The notes under the pieces: model-generated
Told to the model about the DNA's origin: nothing
What the model saw: only the letters and a program-made list of their open reading frames with translations
The model's database searches: none
Position numbers and translations under genes: made by a program
Source of the DNA: Elusimicrobiota bacterium
GTDB taxonomy: Bacteria; Elusimicrobiota; Elusimicrobia; FEN-1173
Assembly (NCBI GenBank): GCA_016721625.1
Contig: JADKHR010000003.1
Location: 1 to 19,124, forward strand
Length of the DNA stretch: 19,124 nt
Direction: 5' to 3'
Shown here: in pieces, positions 1 through 8,172 of the stretch
Numbering within the stretch: the stretch's first letter is position 1
Layout of the letters: every line of letters begins with the position of its first letter

Positions 1-2
1 CC

Positions 3-488
3 ATTTGTGAGTATGGCGGTGGACTTGGATTGGTGGCTTATTATGCGAATGCGCTCGGTTGCCCAAACTACACGATTTTTGATCTGCCGCTCATTAATTT
101 ATTTGCCGGTAACTTTTTAATTCACTCCCTTGGAGCCGATGCCGTCCGTTTATTTGGAGAAGAGAGTCCAACAGCCAAGGTGCACGTTCTTCCCTTTTGG
201 GAATGCATGAATGTTCACGATGGCGCTTATTCGTTGGCTCTCAACCAAGATTCTTTCCCGGAAATCGACCCCGTCCTCGTGCTCGACTACTTTCGACAGA
301 TAAAGAGGACGACCACGATGTATTTCTTGAGCATTAACCAGGAAGGGCAGGCCGCCATGGGGTCGAGAAGCCAAAATGCCGTCCCTGATCTTTTACGCGG
401 CTTTCCGGATTTTAAACGATTGTACCGCATGAAATACTGGATTCGAGAAGGGTACGTGGAGGAGCTTTACAAGCTTCATGGCAAATAG
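3..488 (+). CDS. Putative sugar O-methyltransferase, C-terminal part
   Basis: The reading frame is already open at base 3, so the true start lies upstream of the window. The protein begins with a glycine-rich EYGGGLGLVAYYA segment that resembles a SAM-binding loop, followed by PNYTIFDLPLINLFAGNFL. This pattern fits the putative sugar O-methyltransferase family found in polysaccharide clusters (TIGR04371-like), which would methylate a sugar hydroxyl on a cytoplasmic glycan or nucleotide-sugar using SAM. About 160 residues remain, roughly the C-terminal half of such a protein. No frameshift is seen in this part, unlike most downstream genes. The family call rests on the loop pattern and the neighbourhood of glycan genes. 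The sugar and the methylated position cannot be told from sequence. Confidence 0.6.
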   Translation: MCEYGGGLGLVAYYANALGCPNYTIFDLPLINLFAGNFLIHSLGADAVRLFGEESPTAKVHVLPFWECMNVHDGAYSLALNQDSFPEIDPVLVLDYFRQIKRTTTMYFLSINQEGQAAMGSRSQNAVPDLLRGFPDFKRLYRMKYWIREGYVEELYKLHGK

Positions 489-581
489 CAGGGCCATGGC
501 CCGCCCCACATTCCGGGATCAAGCAGAGTCTGAAGATAGGGTTTAGGGATCGTTTAAACGCGAAGGGCCTGAGGTGAGGGA

Positions 582-1532
582 ATGAATTGCAGGATTTGTG
601 GGAACTTGGATGGGAACAGGACGGTTTATGCGAAAGAAATGATGTTGGGCTTTGAGGATGTTTTTCCCTATTTCGAATGCGCGCGGTGTGGATGCCTTCA
701 AATCGCGGAGCCTCCCTCAAACTTGGCGAAGTATTATCCCAAGGGTTATTACTCCTACCGAGGCAGGTTTCAGGAGAAAGGTCTAAGAAAATTCATGGTG
801 GGGCTCAGGGACAGATTTGCCCTGTCTGGGAAAGGGATGATCGGGAGGATCATTCACTCGAAATATCCCCGGGAGGACGTGCCATTTCTTCGACAGATTC
901 CGGGCTGGCAAAAGGCGCGGGTGTTGGATGTGGGTTGCGGAGCCGGTTCCTTTCTGTACGCCTTGCGCGAGTTCGGCATGAGGGATCTCCTAGGCGTCGA
1001 TCCGTTCAATGAAGCCGATATGGAGTATAGGAACGGATTGCTGATTCAAAAGCGGGAGGTTTTTGATGTCGATGGGTTATGGGATATCGTGACTTTTCAT
1101 CACTCCTTTGAACACATTCCCGATCCGGTTTTGACTTTGAAAGCCGTTTCCGGTCTTTTGGCGGATGGGGGACTCTGTGTGATTCGGATGCCGATGGTTC
1201 CCTCCTATGCGTGGGACCATTATGGTGTGAATTGGGTTCAGCTCGACGCGCCCAGGCATTTTTTCATTCACTCGACCAAAAGTCTGTCCCTGGTAGCGCA
1301 AGGCGGGCATGGTCATCGAGAAGGTGATCCATGATTCCACAGCTTTTCAATTCTGGGGAGCGAACAATATTCGAGGGGGATCCCTCTTTGGGACAAGCGT
1401 TCTTTCCTCCAAAGTTGTAGAACTCCACTCTTCTCCCGCAAGGAAATGGCCGATTTCAGGAAAAGGGCCGAGGAATTGAATGTCGTTGGTCAAGGGGATC
1501 AAGCCGCATTCTTCTTGAGGAAAGGTTCATGA
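582..1532 (+). CDS. Class I SAM-dependent methyltransferase with N-terminal zinc ribbon (frameshifted)
   Basis: The start ATG follows a GAGGTGAGGG ribosome binding site. Residues 3-38 hold two CxxC pairs (CRIC and CARC), a zinc ribbon often fused to glycan and small-molecule methyltransferases. Residues 114-124 are VLDVGCGAGSF, the SAM-binding motif I of class I methyltransferases, followed by an acidic motif II (LLGVDPF) and the FHHSFEHIPDP post-motif typical of Methyltransf_11/23 proteins. The first frame ends at 1334, but the protein continues after indels near 1300 and 1357 through DSTAFQFWG and an SEQYSRGIPLW segment to a TGA at 1530-1532. Total length is about 315 residues, normal for the family. 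Its place in the cluster suggests a sugar or glycan methyltransferase. The substrate is unknown. The breaks are probably sequence errors. Confidence 0.75.
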
Positions 1533-1634
1533 CCTTTTGGAAAGACTCCAACCGTTTTTCTGGAAAAACTGATTCTGACGGTACCATTTGATTATTTGGG
1601 TGACAACAATTTGAGACCGAATTCTTCGGAAGGT

Positions 1635-2934
1635 ATGGGAACCCTGGAAAAATGGGTTTCAGCGATCACAGGGTCGCCCGTCTCGGCCAGGTTTTCAGTG
1701 TTCATAAGACATTTGACCTGGGTGACCGTTGGATTCGGAGTTTCGCGGACCCTGACGGTCATCATCAATTTATCCGCGGGACGTCTCCTGGGCCCCCATG
1801 ATTTTGGTTTGTACAATCTCGGTGTGGCAATCTCCGGTGGGATGCTTCCGGTTTTGTCGTGGGGGATGGGACCGGCCAACGCGCGGTTCGCTTCGGCTCA
1901 TGGTTCCCGCGCGCGGGACATCCACTCGACCGCCATCTTACTCCAGGGAATTCTTCTCCTGTTTGGCCTCGCCCTGGTCCTTGCTCTCCGCCCCGCTCTC
2001 GTTTCGTGGCTCCGCATTTCTGGGTGGCTGTTCAACGGGGCGCTCGCCCTGGGCGTTGGGCAAGCGGTTTTTCTTTTCGTCGTTTCAGTCAGTCAGGTGG
2101 AATCCCGCTTTCGGGAAAGGGCAGTGGTGGAGGCTTTGTTCGCTTTCGTGTTCGGCGCCGTGTTTGCTGCCTTGTTCATCTCTGGGACGGAGGATTATCG
2201 GTCAATCTTGTACGCGTTGAGCGCGGGCTATGGTATGGTCGGCGTGGGGGTCTTGTTTAGGGAGAGGGCCCGGTGGGCGGGTGGATTCTCACGGGAATGG
2301 GCGCCGCGGTTATTAGGGTTCGGGGTCTATTGGATGGTGGATATGGTCAGTTTCTTCATGCAGGCGCTCTTTTTACGCCTATTGACCAAACGGTTTCTCC
2401 CGGCGTCAGACGTCGGGATCATCAGTCTTACAGCTTGGCCTCGGTTTCCGCCGCGGTGACCTTGTCCGCGATGTTCCAGACGGTCTTTTTCCATTCGCTT
2501 CCGGACATGCCCGGCGGAGCGACTTGTGGACACCATTGTTATCGATTTCGGTTCGTTTCTCCATCCCGGGATTGATATGCTTCGCCTTGTTGCAAGCCCT
2601 AGCGGTTTGGTTCGCCGGGGCGTCATACCCCTTTAACTTGCCCGTCCTCGTCCTCATGAGCGTGGCTTCCGTTCTCTGTCTTTTTCAAATTAACGTGGGA
2701 ACCTTGCTGTCCGCGCAAGGAATTCAGGGATATCGATGGGTGGCCATCGTTCGCCTCTCGACCTCGGTTGTGGCTGGTGCGGCGGCTTATTGGATCATTC
2801 CCCGGTGGGGGTTGGTGGGTGTCTCTTTCACGTATTGTCTTGTTTACGGTTCCGCCAGCGCGGCGCTGCTATTAGGGCGGGGCCTCCTTGATTTGGAAAG
2901 GGGGGCGCGACATGACTGTGGGGATCGCGCATGA
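1635..2934 (+). CDS. Wzx-like oligosaccharide flippase / polysaccharide biosynthesis membrane protein (frameshifted)
   Basis: This is a highly hydrophobic protein of about 430 residues with many predicted membrane segments, as in the MATE/MOP superfamily flippases (Polysacc_synt) that move undecaprenyl-linked oligosaccharides across the inner membrane. The N-terminal FGVSRTLTVIINLSAGRLL and GPHDFGLYNLGVAI segments match the usual opening of this family. The frame breaks near 2430 and again near 2520, and the last third reads in a frame open from 2524 (SVRFSIPGLICFALLQAL onward) to a stop at 2934. The ATG at 1635 is chosen because it leads directly into the family-like N-terminus; a TTG at 1596 is in frame but has no clear ribosome binding site either. 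The 3' end overlaps a degraded glycosyltransferase start. The role as repeat-unit flippase is inferred from topology and context. Confidence 0.72.
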
Positions 2935-3019
2935 TTTTTCGAACCCATACGGCGGGGCGAAGCGAACGTGGGGCGCGATGCGCGAGGCGTTTCAAAAGGC
3001 GCCTATTTTCACTTCATAG
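2912..3019 (+). pseudogene. Remnant of a GT4 glycosyltransferase N-terminus (35 codons)
   Basis: A short frame starts inside the flippase 3' end and stops at TAG 3017-3019. Its product, starting MTVGIAHDFSNPYGGAKRT, aligns without gaps to the first 35 residues of the GT4 protein encoded at 8169. By hand count 23 of 35 residues and 77 of 105 bases agree, including HDF, YGGA, EAF and the APIFTS end. The homology stops exactly where the remnant stops, and a new GT2 gene starts 10 bases later. The product would lack both Rossmann domains and cannot be an enzyme. The identity level indicates an old or divergent copy, not a recent duplication. Confidence 0.8.
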
Positions 3020-3028
3020 GATATACCC

Positions 3029-4036
3029 ATGGCCAGTCAACAAGTAAGACCTGCGTTCGAAGCGATGGACCCTTTGCCAAAGGATCTGGTGACGGTAGGG
3101 ATCATCCACTATGACGACTATGATTTTTTGGAGGCTTGCTTTCGGGGTTTGTCTCAGCAATCCCGCATTTCCTTCAAAACCCTGCTGGTGGACAACACCC
3201 TTCCCGAACGACGGCGTTCGATTGTCCCTCCCCCTGGTCTCAACGTCAAGATTTTAGTCAACGCGGTTAACAATGGCTACGCCGGGGCCGCCAACCAGGT
3301 GATCGGTGAGTCGAAAACCCCATTTGTTTTTCTAATGAATCCGGACGTCAACCTGGAGCCTGGATGCCTAGAGGTCCTGCTTCGCTTGGCCTTGTCCAAC
3401 CCTTCTTATGGAATTTGGGGGCCAAAGTTACTTCGCGAGCCGGGAATCTTGGATTCCGCCGGTCACGATTTTGTGAGGTCGCGGCGTTTTCGGGATCGGG
3501 GGATGGGTGAGCGGGATGAAAACCAATATCCGACCGGAGATATTTTCGCCATTTGCGGCGCGGCCATTCTTCTCCGTCGTGAAATGTTGGAGGATATAAG
3601 AATACGGGACGAATATTTTGATGAGGATTTCTTTGTTTACCATGAGGACACCGACCTTTGTTGGCGGGCCTGGCACCGAGGTTGGAAGGTTCGCTACGTC
3701 CCGGACGCCGTCGGGTTCCATCTTCGGGGATGGCGGCAAGACAATCGACATAAGGTCCCGTCGAGGGTTCGGATCCAAGGCTTCAAAAACCATTATTTGG
3801 AATTGATCAAAAACGAGACCTTGGGATCCTTTGTCAAAGACCTTCCCTATATTTGCACCCAAGAAATTCTCCGGTTGTTACACGCCGTTTCCAGAGAGCC
3901 GGCCTTGTGGATGGCCTATTGGAAAGTTCTGCTGGTCTTTCCAAAGACCTGGCGGAAAAGGCGCGAGATCATGGGACGACGCGATTCGGAACAATTCCAG
4001 AAAATGCTTGGGGAACGAGCACGAAGAAAAGCATGA
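3029..4036 (+). CDS. GT2 family glycosyltransferase (rhamnosyltransferase-like)
   Basis: This is an unbroken 335-residue gene, the only long one in the glycan cluster without a frameshift. An AGGATA ribosome binding site lies about 7 bases before the ATG. The GT-A fold is recognised from VTVGIIHYDDYDFLEACF (residues 21-38), LLVDN (52-56), NNGYAGAAN (81-89), the metal-binding region FLMNPDVNLEPG (101-112) and the acceptor-side block around residues 194-215 with FVYHEDTDLCWRAW. This set is typical of GT2 glycosyltransferases acting in O-antigen and exopolysaccharide assembly, many of them rhamnosyltransferases. It would add one sugar from a nucleotide donor to the lipid-linked repeat unit at the cytoplasmic face. 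The donor and acceptor are not predictable. The stop codon overlaps a possible ATG (ATGA) of a small frame that is cut by the IS element. Confidence 0.9.
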   Translation: MASQQVRPAFEAMDPLPKDLVTVGIIHYDDYDFLEACFRGLSQQSRISFKTLLVDNTLPERRRSIVPPPGLNVKILVNAVNNGYAGAANQVIGESKTPFVFLMNPDVNLEPGCLEVLLRLALSNPSYGIWGPKLLREPGILDSAGHDFVRSRRFRDRGMGERDENQYPTGDIFAICGAAILLRREMLEDIRIRDEYFDEDFFVYHEDTDLCWRAWHRGWKVRYVPDAVGFHLRGWRQDNRHKVPSRVRIQGFKNHYLELIKNETLGSFVKDLPYICTQEILRLLHAVSREPALWMAYWKVLLVFPKTWRKRREIMGRRDSEQFQKMLGERARRKA

Positions 4037-4119
4037 GTCTTCGCACGAGTTTTTTCAGTGGGGCGGAAAAGTTCCCTCTCTCGTTGACTGCCTCCGGGGG
4101 TTTGCGAGGGGGCCTTCCC
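4033..4119 (+). pseudogene. Possible small ORF interrupted by the IS element
   Basis: An ATG overlaps the GT2 stop (ATGA) and opens a frame starting MSLRTSFFSGAEKF. The frame runs 29 codons into the left target repeat of the IS. If the IS and one copy of the 7-bp repeat are removed, the same frame continues for 20 codons from 5553 and stops at TGA 5613-5615, five bases before the MBOAT start. That gives a 49-residue product filling the gap between the two genes. I recognise no family and see no separate ribosome binding site. A 49-codon open frame can occur by chance, and indels in this sequence could have created it. Confidence 0.2.
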
Positions 4120-4126
4120 GTGAGGG
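4120..4126. repeat. Left target-site direct repeat of the IS element
   Basis: GTGAGGG lies directly outside the left terminal repeat, and an identical copy lies at 5553-5559 directly outside the right terminal repeat. A 7-bp perfect match (8 bp if the boundary is moved by one base) is close to the 8-9 bp duplications made by IS256-family elements. Confidence 0.7.
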
Positions 4127-4152
4127 GGAGATATACTCAAAAGTTGTGGGTG
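4127..4152 (+). repeat. Left terminal inverted repeat of the IS
   Basis: These 26 bases begin GGAGATAT and end GTTGTGGGTG. They match the complement of 5527-5552 at 23 of 26 positions, with mismatches at positions 9, 10 and 16. Confidence 0.88.
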
Positions 4153-4177
4153 AGGGGTTGAGGGGATAAAAAAGAAA

Positions 4178-4247
4178 AGCGTATCCTGTCTGGTGAAAGG
4201 AAACAAAAACCCGGTGGTTGACGCCACCGAACCCAGGAGGATACGCT
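4178..4247 (+). promoter_or_regulatory. Leader hairpin able to mask the transposase ribosome binding site
   Basis: AGCGTATCCT at 4178-4187 is perfectly complementary to AGGATACGCT at 4238-4247, which ends one base before the transposase ATG. After a small internal loop, CTGG (4190-4193) can pair with CCAG (4233-4236), and CGGTGG (4212-4217) with CCACCG (4224-4229). Together these pairings bury most of the AGGAGG ribosome binding site at 4235-4240. In other IS elements such leader structures keep read-through transcripts from host promoters from being translated. Here that role is inferred. The structure would form only in transcripts that start upstream of 4178. Confidence 0.6.
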
Positions 4248-5542
4248 ATGAAAGATGTTAAAACAATTCGGGCAGAAAAACCAGAAGGGCAAGGGGCCGT
4301 GGGCACGCTGGAAGAAATCGTACGCCGCGGGGCGCAACGGCTATTGGAAGTGGCGCTGAACGAAGAGGTGGATATTTTTTGTCAACGCCATGCGGCCCGG
4401 GTGGACGAACACGGGCATCGGTTGATTGTCCGCAACGGGAAACAAAACCGGCGGATCTTGGTGACGGGGGCGGGCCCCTTGGATATTGAGCCTCCTCGTG
4501 GATGACCGGGTTCTGAAAGGGACGGGGGAATCGCGATTTCAGTCGATCCTGGTCCCGCCGTATTTAAGGAAGACCAAGAACCTGGAGGAGCTGGTTCCAT
4601 TTCTATATTTGAAAGGGATCTCCACGGGGGATTTCACGGAAGTCCTGGAGAAGCTGGTCGGGGAAAAGGTGCTGGGATTTTCAGCGGAAAGCGTGGTCCG
4701 GATGAAGCGGATCTGGGAACAGGATTACCAAGAATGGATCGGACGGGACATTTCGAAGAGCGAATACGTTTACTGGTGGGTGGACGGAATCTATTTCAAT
4801 GTCCGGTTGGACGATGAGCGGCAGTGTATTCTGGTGATTATTGGGGCGAAGGAAGACGGAACCAAAGAGCTGGTGTCGGTGGAAGATGGGTTTCGTGAGT
4901 CGAAGAAAGCTGGCAGTCGGTTCTGCGGGCATTAAAACGGCGTGGATTGGCGAAGGGCGAAGTTGGCGATTGGGGATGGTGCGTTGGGGTTCTGGGCGGC
5001 GTTGGCGGAGGAATTCCCCGGCACGAAGACCCAGCTTTGTTGGGTTCATAAAACAGTCAACGCGCTGGACAAGCTTCCGAAGAGTCTTCAAGGGAAAGGG
5101 AAGCAAATGATCCACGACATTTACCTGGCGCCGACGAAAGAGGAAGGACACGCCGCCTTTGACGCTTTCGTCAAAGAGTTCGAACTGAAATATCCGAAGG
5201 CGGTGGAAACGATCAACAGGAACCGGGAGAGTTTGCTCGTTCTACGATTTCCCGGCGGAACATTGGTTGTCGATTCGAAGCACGAACGTGATTGAGTCGA
5301 CATTTGCAACGGTGCGGCTACAGACAAAGAGAACGAAGGGGTGCGGTTCACGGATCGCGACGTTGACGATGGTTTACAAGTTGGCGGAGTCGGCGCAGAA
5401 GCGGTGGCGGAAATTACGCGGATACAAAAAGTTGACGGCGGTGTGGAAAGGGATCCAATTCAAAGACGGGTTGAACTGGAAATGGCCGCCTAATTTACCA
5501 CCGGATGGGATACGCTCCTCAAATCCCACCCACAACATTTGA
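4248..5542 (+). CDS. IS256-family transposase (Transposase_mut, frameshifted)
   Basis: The ATG follows AGGAGG with 7-base spacing. The product of about 430 residues has the expected IS256 layout. The N-terminal part contains ALNEEVDIFCQRHAARVDEHG. The catalytic core shows YWWVDGIYFNVRL (first Asp), AIGDGALGFWAALAEEFP (second Asp) followed by QLCWVHKTVNALDKLPKS (the CxxH block), and STNVIESTFATVRLQTKRTKG-type sequence (the Glu) near the C-terminus. Frames change near 4490, 4900 and 5240-5260. These are separate small indels, not one programmed site, and IS256 transposases are normally made from a single frame. The stop lies within the right terminal repeat. Activity would depend on whether the indels are real. 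Confidence 0.9.
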
Positions 5543-5552
5543 CAATATCTCC
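5527..5552 (-). repeat. Right terminal inverted repeat of the IS
   Basis: These 26 bases are complementary to 4127-4152 with three mismatches. They overlap the transposase stop codon at 5540-5542. Confidence 0.88.
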
Positions 5553-5559
5553 GTGAGGG
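5553..5559. repeat. Right target-site direct repeat of the IS element
   Basis: GTGAGGG directly follows the right inverted repeat and is identical to 4120-4126. The surrounding DNA is G-rich (GTGAGGGGTTG also occurs at 4150-4160 inside the left end), so a chance match is not excluded. Confidence 0.65.
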
Positions 5560-5620
5560 GTTGTGGGAAAGGTTGGACCTCTTCGTTCCGTTTCAATCAA
5601 ACTGTTGATGGGTGACCCCG

Positions 5621-7130
5621 ATGTTATTTAACTCCTTTTCCTTTCTTTTCTTTTTCCCATCGTCACCTGTCTTTATTTCGGGTTGCCTCACCGATTTCGT
5701 TGGTTTCTACTGTTGGTGGCCAGCTGTTATTTTTATATGGCCTTCATTCCCGTTTATATCCTTATCCTTCTGCTCACCATCGTGACCGACTATTTAGCCG
5801 GTTTGTGGATTGAGAAATCCACCGGCCATGCCCGGAAGATAGGGTTGGTGGTCAGTGTCGTGATCACCGTCGCCATCTTGTTTTCGTTTAAATACTTCAA
5901 TTTCGTGAACGACAATATCGGAGCGATCGCCCGGGCCTTTCATTGGAACTATTCCGTAGGAAACCTCAAACTTATTCTTCCCATCGGTCTCTCCTTTCAC
6001 ACGTTTCAAAGCCTGGCTTATGTTTTTGAGGTGTATCAGGGCCGCCAAAAAGCGGAGCGCCATTTCGGGATTTATTCCTTGTACGTGATGTTCTACCCCC
6101 AGCTCGTGGCGGGTCCCATCGAGAGACCGCAAAATCTCCTTCCGCAGTTTCGCCAGGAGCATCGTTTCGATTACCGCTTGGCCACGGATGGGCTGAAGCT
6201 GATGGCCTGGGGGTTCTTTAAGAAAATGGTCGTGGCCGACCGGCTGGCGCTTTTCGTGAAGCCCGTTTTCGACAACCCCACCCACCACGCGGGCGTTGCC
6301 CTGATGGTGGGGACGGTGTTCTTTGCCCTCCAAATCTATTGCGATTTTTCCGGTTACTCGGACATCGCCATCGGCTCGGCTCGCGTCATGGGGTTTCGGT
6401 TGATGAAAAACTTCGACCTTCCCTGCAGCGCCAGATCCGTCTCTGAATTTTGGAGGAGATGGCACATTTCTCTTTCCACTTGGTTCCGGGATTATGTTTA
6501 TATTCCCCTGGGAGGAAACCGGTGTTCCACGGGGCGCTGGATGTTCAACCTGATGGTGACTTTTGTGATCAGCGGCTTGTGGCATGGCGCCAGTTGGAAT
6601 TTTGTCGTTTGGGGTGGATTAAACGGCCTGGCCATCTTGGGTGAAACCGGGCTCAGAAAACCTTTGCGTTGGTTTTGCAATTTCTTCGGGCGGACCGTTG
6701 GCCGACCCTTCTCGCCTGCATAGAAAGGGCGGCAACTTTTACTTTCATCAATATGACATGGATTTTTTTCCGAGCCAAGACCTTAAGCGATTCGGTCTAC
6801 ATCGTCACCCACCTTTTCAACGGGCTCGGGAAATTTTTTAGTGATTTTACGACATACCTTCTGGCGAGAAATTTTCACCTCGGGTTGGAAATCAACAAGG
6901 GAATACGGGAGGCTTATCTGGTGGGCCAAAGTTCGGCGGAATGGCGCCGCGCCATCGTCGCCATTCTGGTTCTTCTCGGCGTTCAATTTCTGCAGGCGAG
7001 AGGAGGCCTCTTGTCTTTTTTAGCCCGCCAACCCGGTGTCGCGCGATGGGCCGCCTACTATGGCCTCGTGGCCGCCATCTTGGTTTACAGCGTTACCAAC
7101 AGCGATCAATTCATTTATTTCCAATTCTAA
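5621..7130 (+). CDS. MBOAT family membrane-bound O-acyltransferase (AlgI/PatA-like, frameshifted)
   Basis: The ATG at 5621 opens MLFNSFSFLFFFP, which matches the usual start of AlgI-like proteins. The frame shifts near 5650 in a T/C-rich run and continues IVTCLYFGLPHRFRWFLLL. The core carries the family signatures YPQLVAGPIERPQNLLPQF, IYCDFSGYSDIAIGSARV, FWRRWHISLSTWFRDYVYIP and ISGLWHGASWNFVVWGGLNG, which holds the presumed catalytic His. A second shift near 6700 leads to TFTFINMTWIFFRAKTL and the C-terminal membrane segments, ending at TAA 7128-7130. The total of about 500 residues is normal. Such proteins move acyl (often acetyl) groups through the inner membrane to glycans in the periplasm. 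The stop overlaps the next start (TAATG), so the SGNH partner is likely translationally coupled. Confidence 0.9.
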
Positions 7131-8172
7131 TGGAAAACGTTGAAACGCCGTCCTGTCCGGCTCCTTATCCCACATCGTTGGTTCGGCCCGTGACCGGGAG
7201 AACGTCGGTGCGGATATTCTGGGGCAAGGTATTTTTCATGGGGATATTGGTCGGCTTCACGGGGCTTATGCCTTTTTTTCCCCGGTTTACCACGCCGATC
7301 CGTTTTCCTTGGTCATCGATAAGGATCGTTTGTTGAAGGCTACCCCCTCTCCTCGGGTGATTTTTATCGGTGGAAGCGGTCTTTTCTCCGGTTTGGACGG
7401 CCATCGGGTGGAGGAACGGCTAAAAATGAACTCCGTTAACCTCGGCTTTTTTGCGGGGTTCGGCATCCTCCCCTATTTGGACCCCTTGGTCAACGAATTG
7501 AAATACCAGGATGTGGTGGTTCTGGTGCCGGAATACGGAGTGATGGCGAATGGGCTGGATGCCACCCCGCGGGCGCGGCCGTGGCTTCTCGCTCTGCACC
7601 CGAGTTTCGCGCTGAAGGCTGTTTATCCCAGAAACTTTGCGGGTTTATCCATGCTCTTGGAGGACGTTGTAACTTTGGTCCGCTCCAAAGTTGAATCCTT
7701 CCAAAAATTGGCATTCTGTTGGTCTTCACGTCCAGGATTTCGGAAGGCGGGCCGGGAGATGGACCTCAACGGAGATTTGACGGAATCCGGACAGTTTCAT
7801 CGGGTTTCGGAAGGTTCTTTGCTGGGACGTGGAACGGAGATGCCCCGGCCCTTTCCCCTGGGGAACGCTTTGGCTCGATTGAACCGTTTTTATTCATGCG
7901 CTCTTGAAAAGGGCGCAGAAGTTTATTTTGCCTGGCCTGCGTATCCGGCGCCCGAGTTGAGCCGTAACGAATCTCAGATTAGGGAATTGGAAAAGGATTT
8001 TCGCCGGAACCTCCATATCCCGATCCTTGGGGCGCCGTCCGATTTTGCTTTCCCCTACCGTAACTTCACCAATACCGTGGACCATCTGGATGTCGAGGGC
8101 AAACGCCTTCGCACAGAGAGGCTTATTTCATTATTGGAAAAAAGAAGGGAATATCTTAAGCGGGTGCCATGA
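7130..8172 (+). CDS. SGNH-hydrolase-like partner of the MBOAT acyltransferase (frameshifted)
   Basis: The start overlaps the MBOAT stop. The N-terminus has one hydrophobic segment (VFFMGILVGFTGLMPFF) that fits a membrane anchor or signal sequence, placing the rest in the periplasm. The frame shifts within a run of seven T at 7273-7279, after which the protein reads VYHADPFSLVIDKDRLL. VIFIGGSGLFSGLDG resembles the GxS block of SGNH/GDSL hydrolases (here GGSG), and the C-terminal TVDHLDVEGKRL resembles the DxxH block. Length is about 345 residues. Proteins of this kind (AlgJ/AlgX, DltD) sit next to MBOAT genes and complete acyl transfer to the polysaccharide. I do not assign a specific family, since sequence similarity beyond these blocks is not obvious. 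The stop overlaps the GT4 start (ATGA). Confidence 0.65.

Larger units (their letters stand above)
4127..5552 (+). mobile_element. IS256-family insertion sequence, complete ends
   Basis: The element is 1426 bp, bounded by 26-bp imperfect inverted repeats and flanked by a 7-bp direct repeat. It carries a single transposase gene that ends inside the right terminal repeat, the usual compact IS layout. Both ends also carry a subterminal AGCGTATCC motif (4178-4186 on the plus strand; 5508-5516 as its complement). The element sits between the GT2 and MBOAT genes of the polysaccharide cluster in the same orientation, so it may affect expression of the downstream genes. The transposase frame breaks look like those in neighbouring genes, so the element could be functional in the real genome. 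Confidence 0.88.

Noticed and set aside
4248..5542. Programmed -1 frameshift in the transposase
   Set aside because: IS256-family transposases come from a single frame, and here there are three separate shifts resembling those in neighbouring genes.
4150..5563. 11-bp repeat GTGAGGGGTTG (4150-4160 and 5553-5563) as the true IS boundary
   Set aside because: The 26-bp inverted repeats place the ends at 4127 and 5552, and the DNA here is G-rich enough for such a match by chance.
5794..6585. Minus-strand open frame of 263 codons
   Set aside because: It is the shadow of the MBOAT gene, with abundant His, Gly and Pro and no family match.
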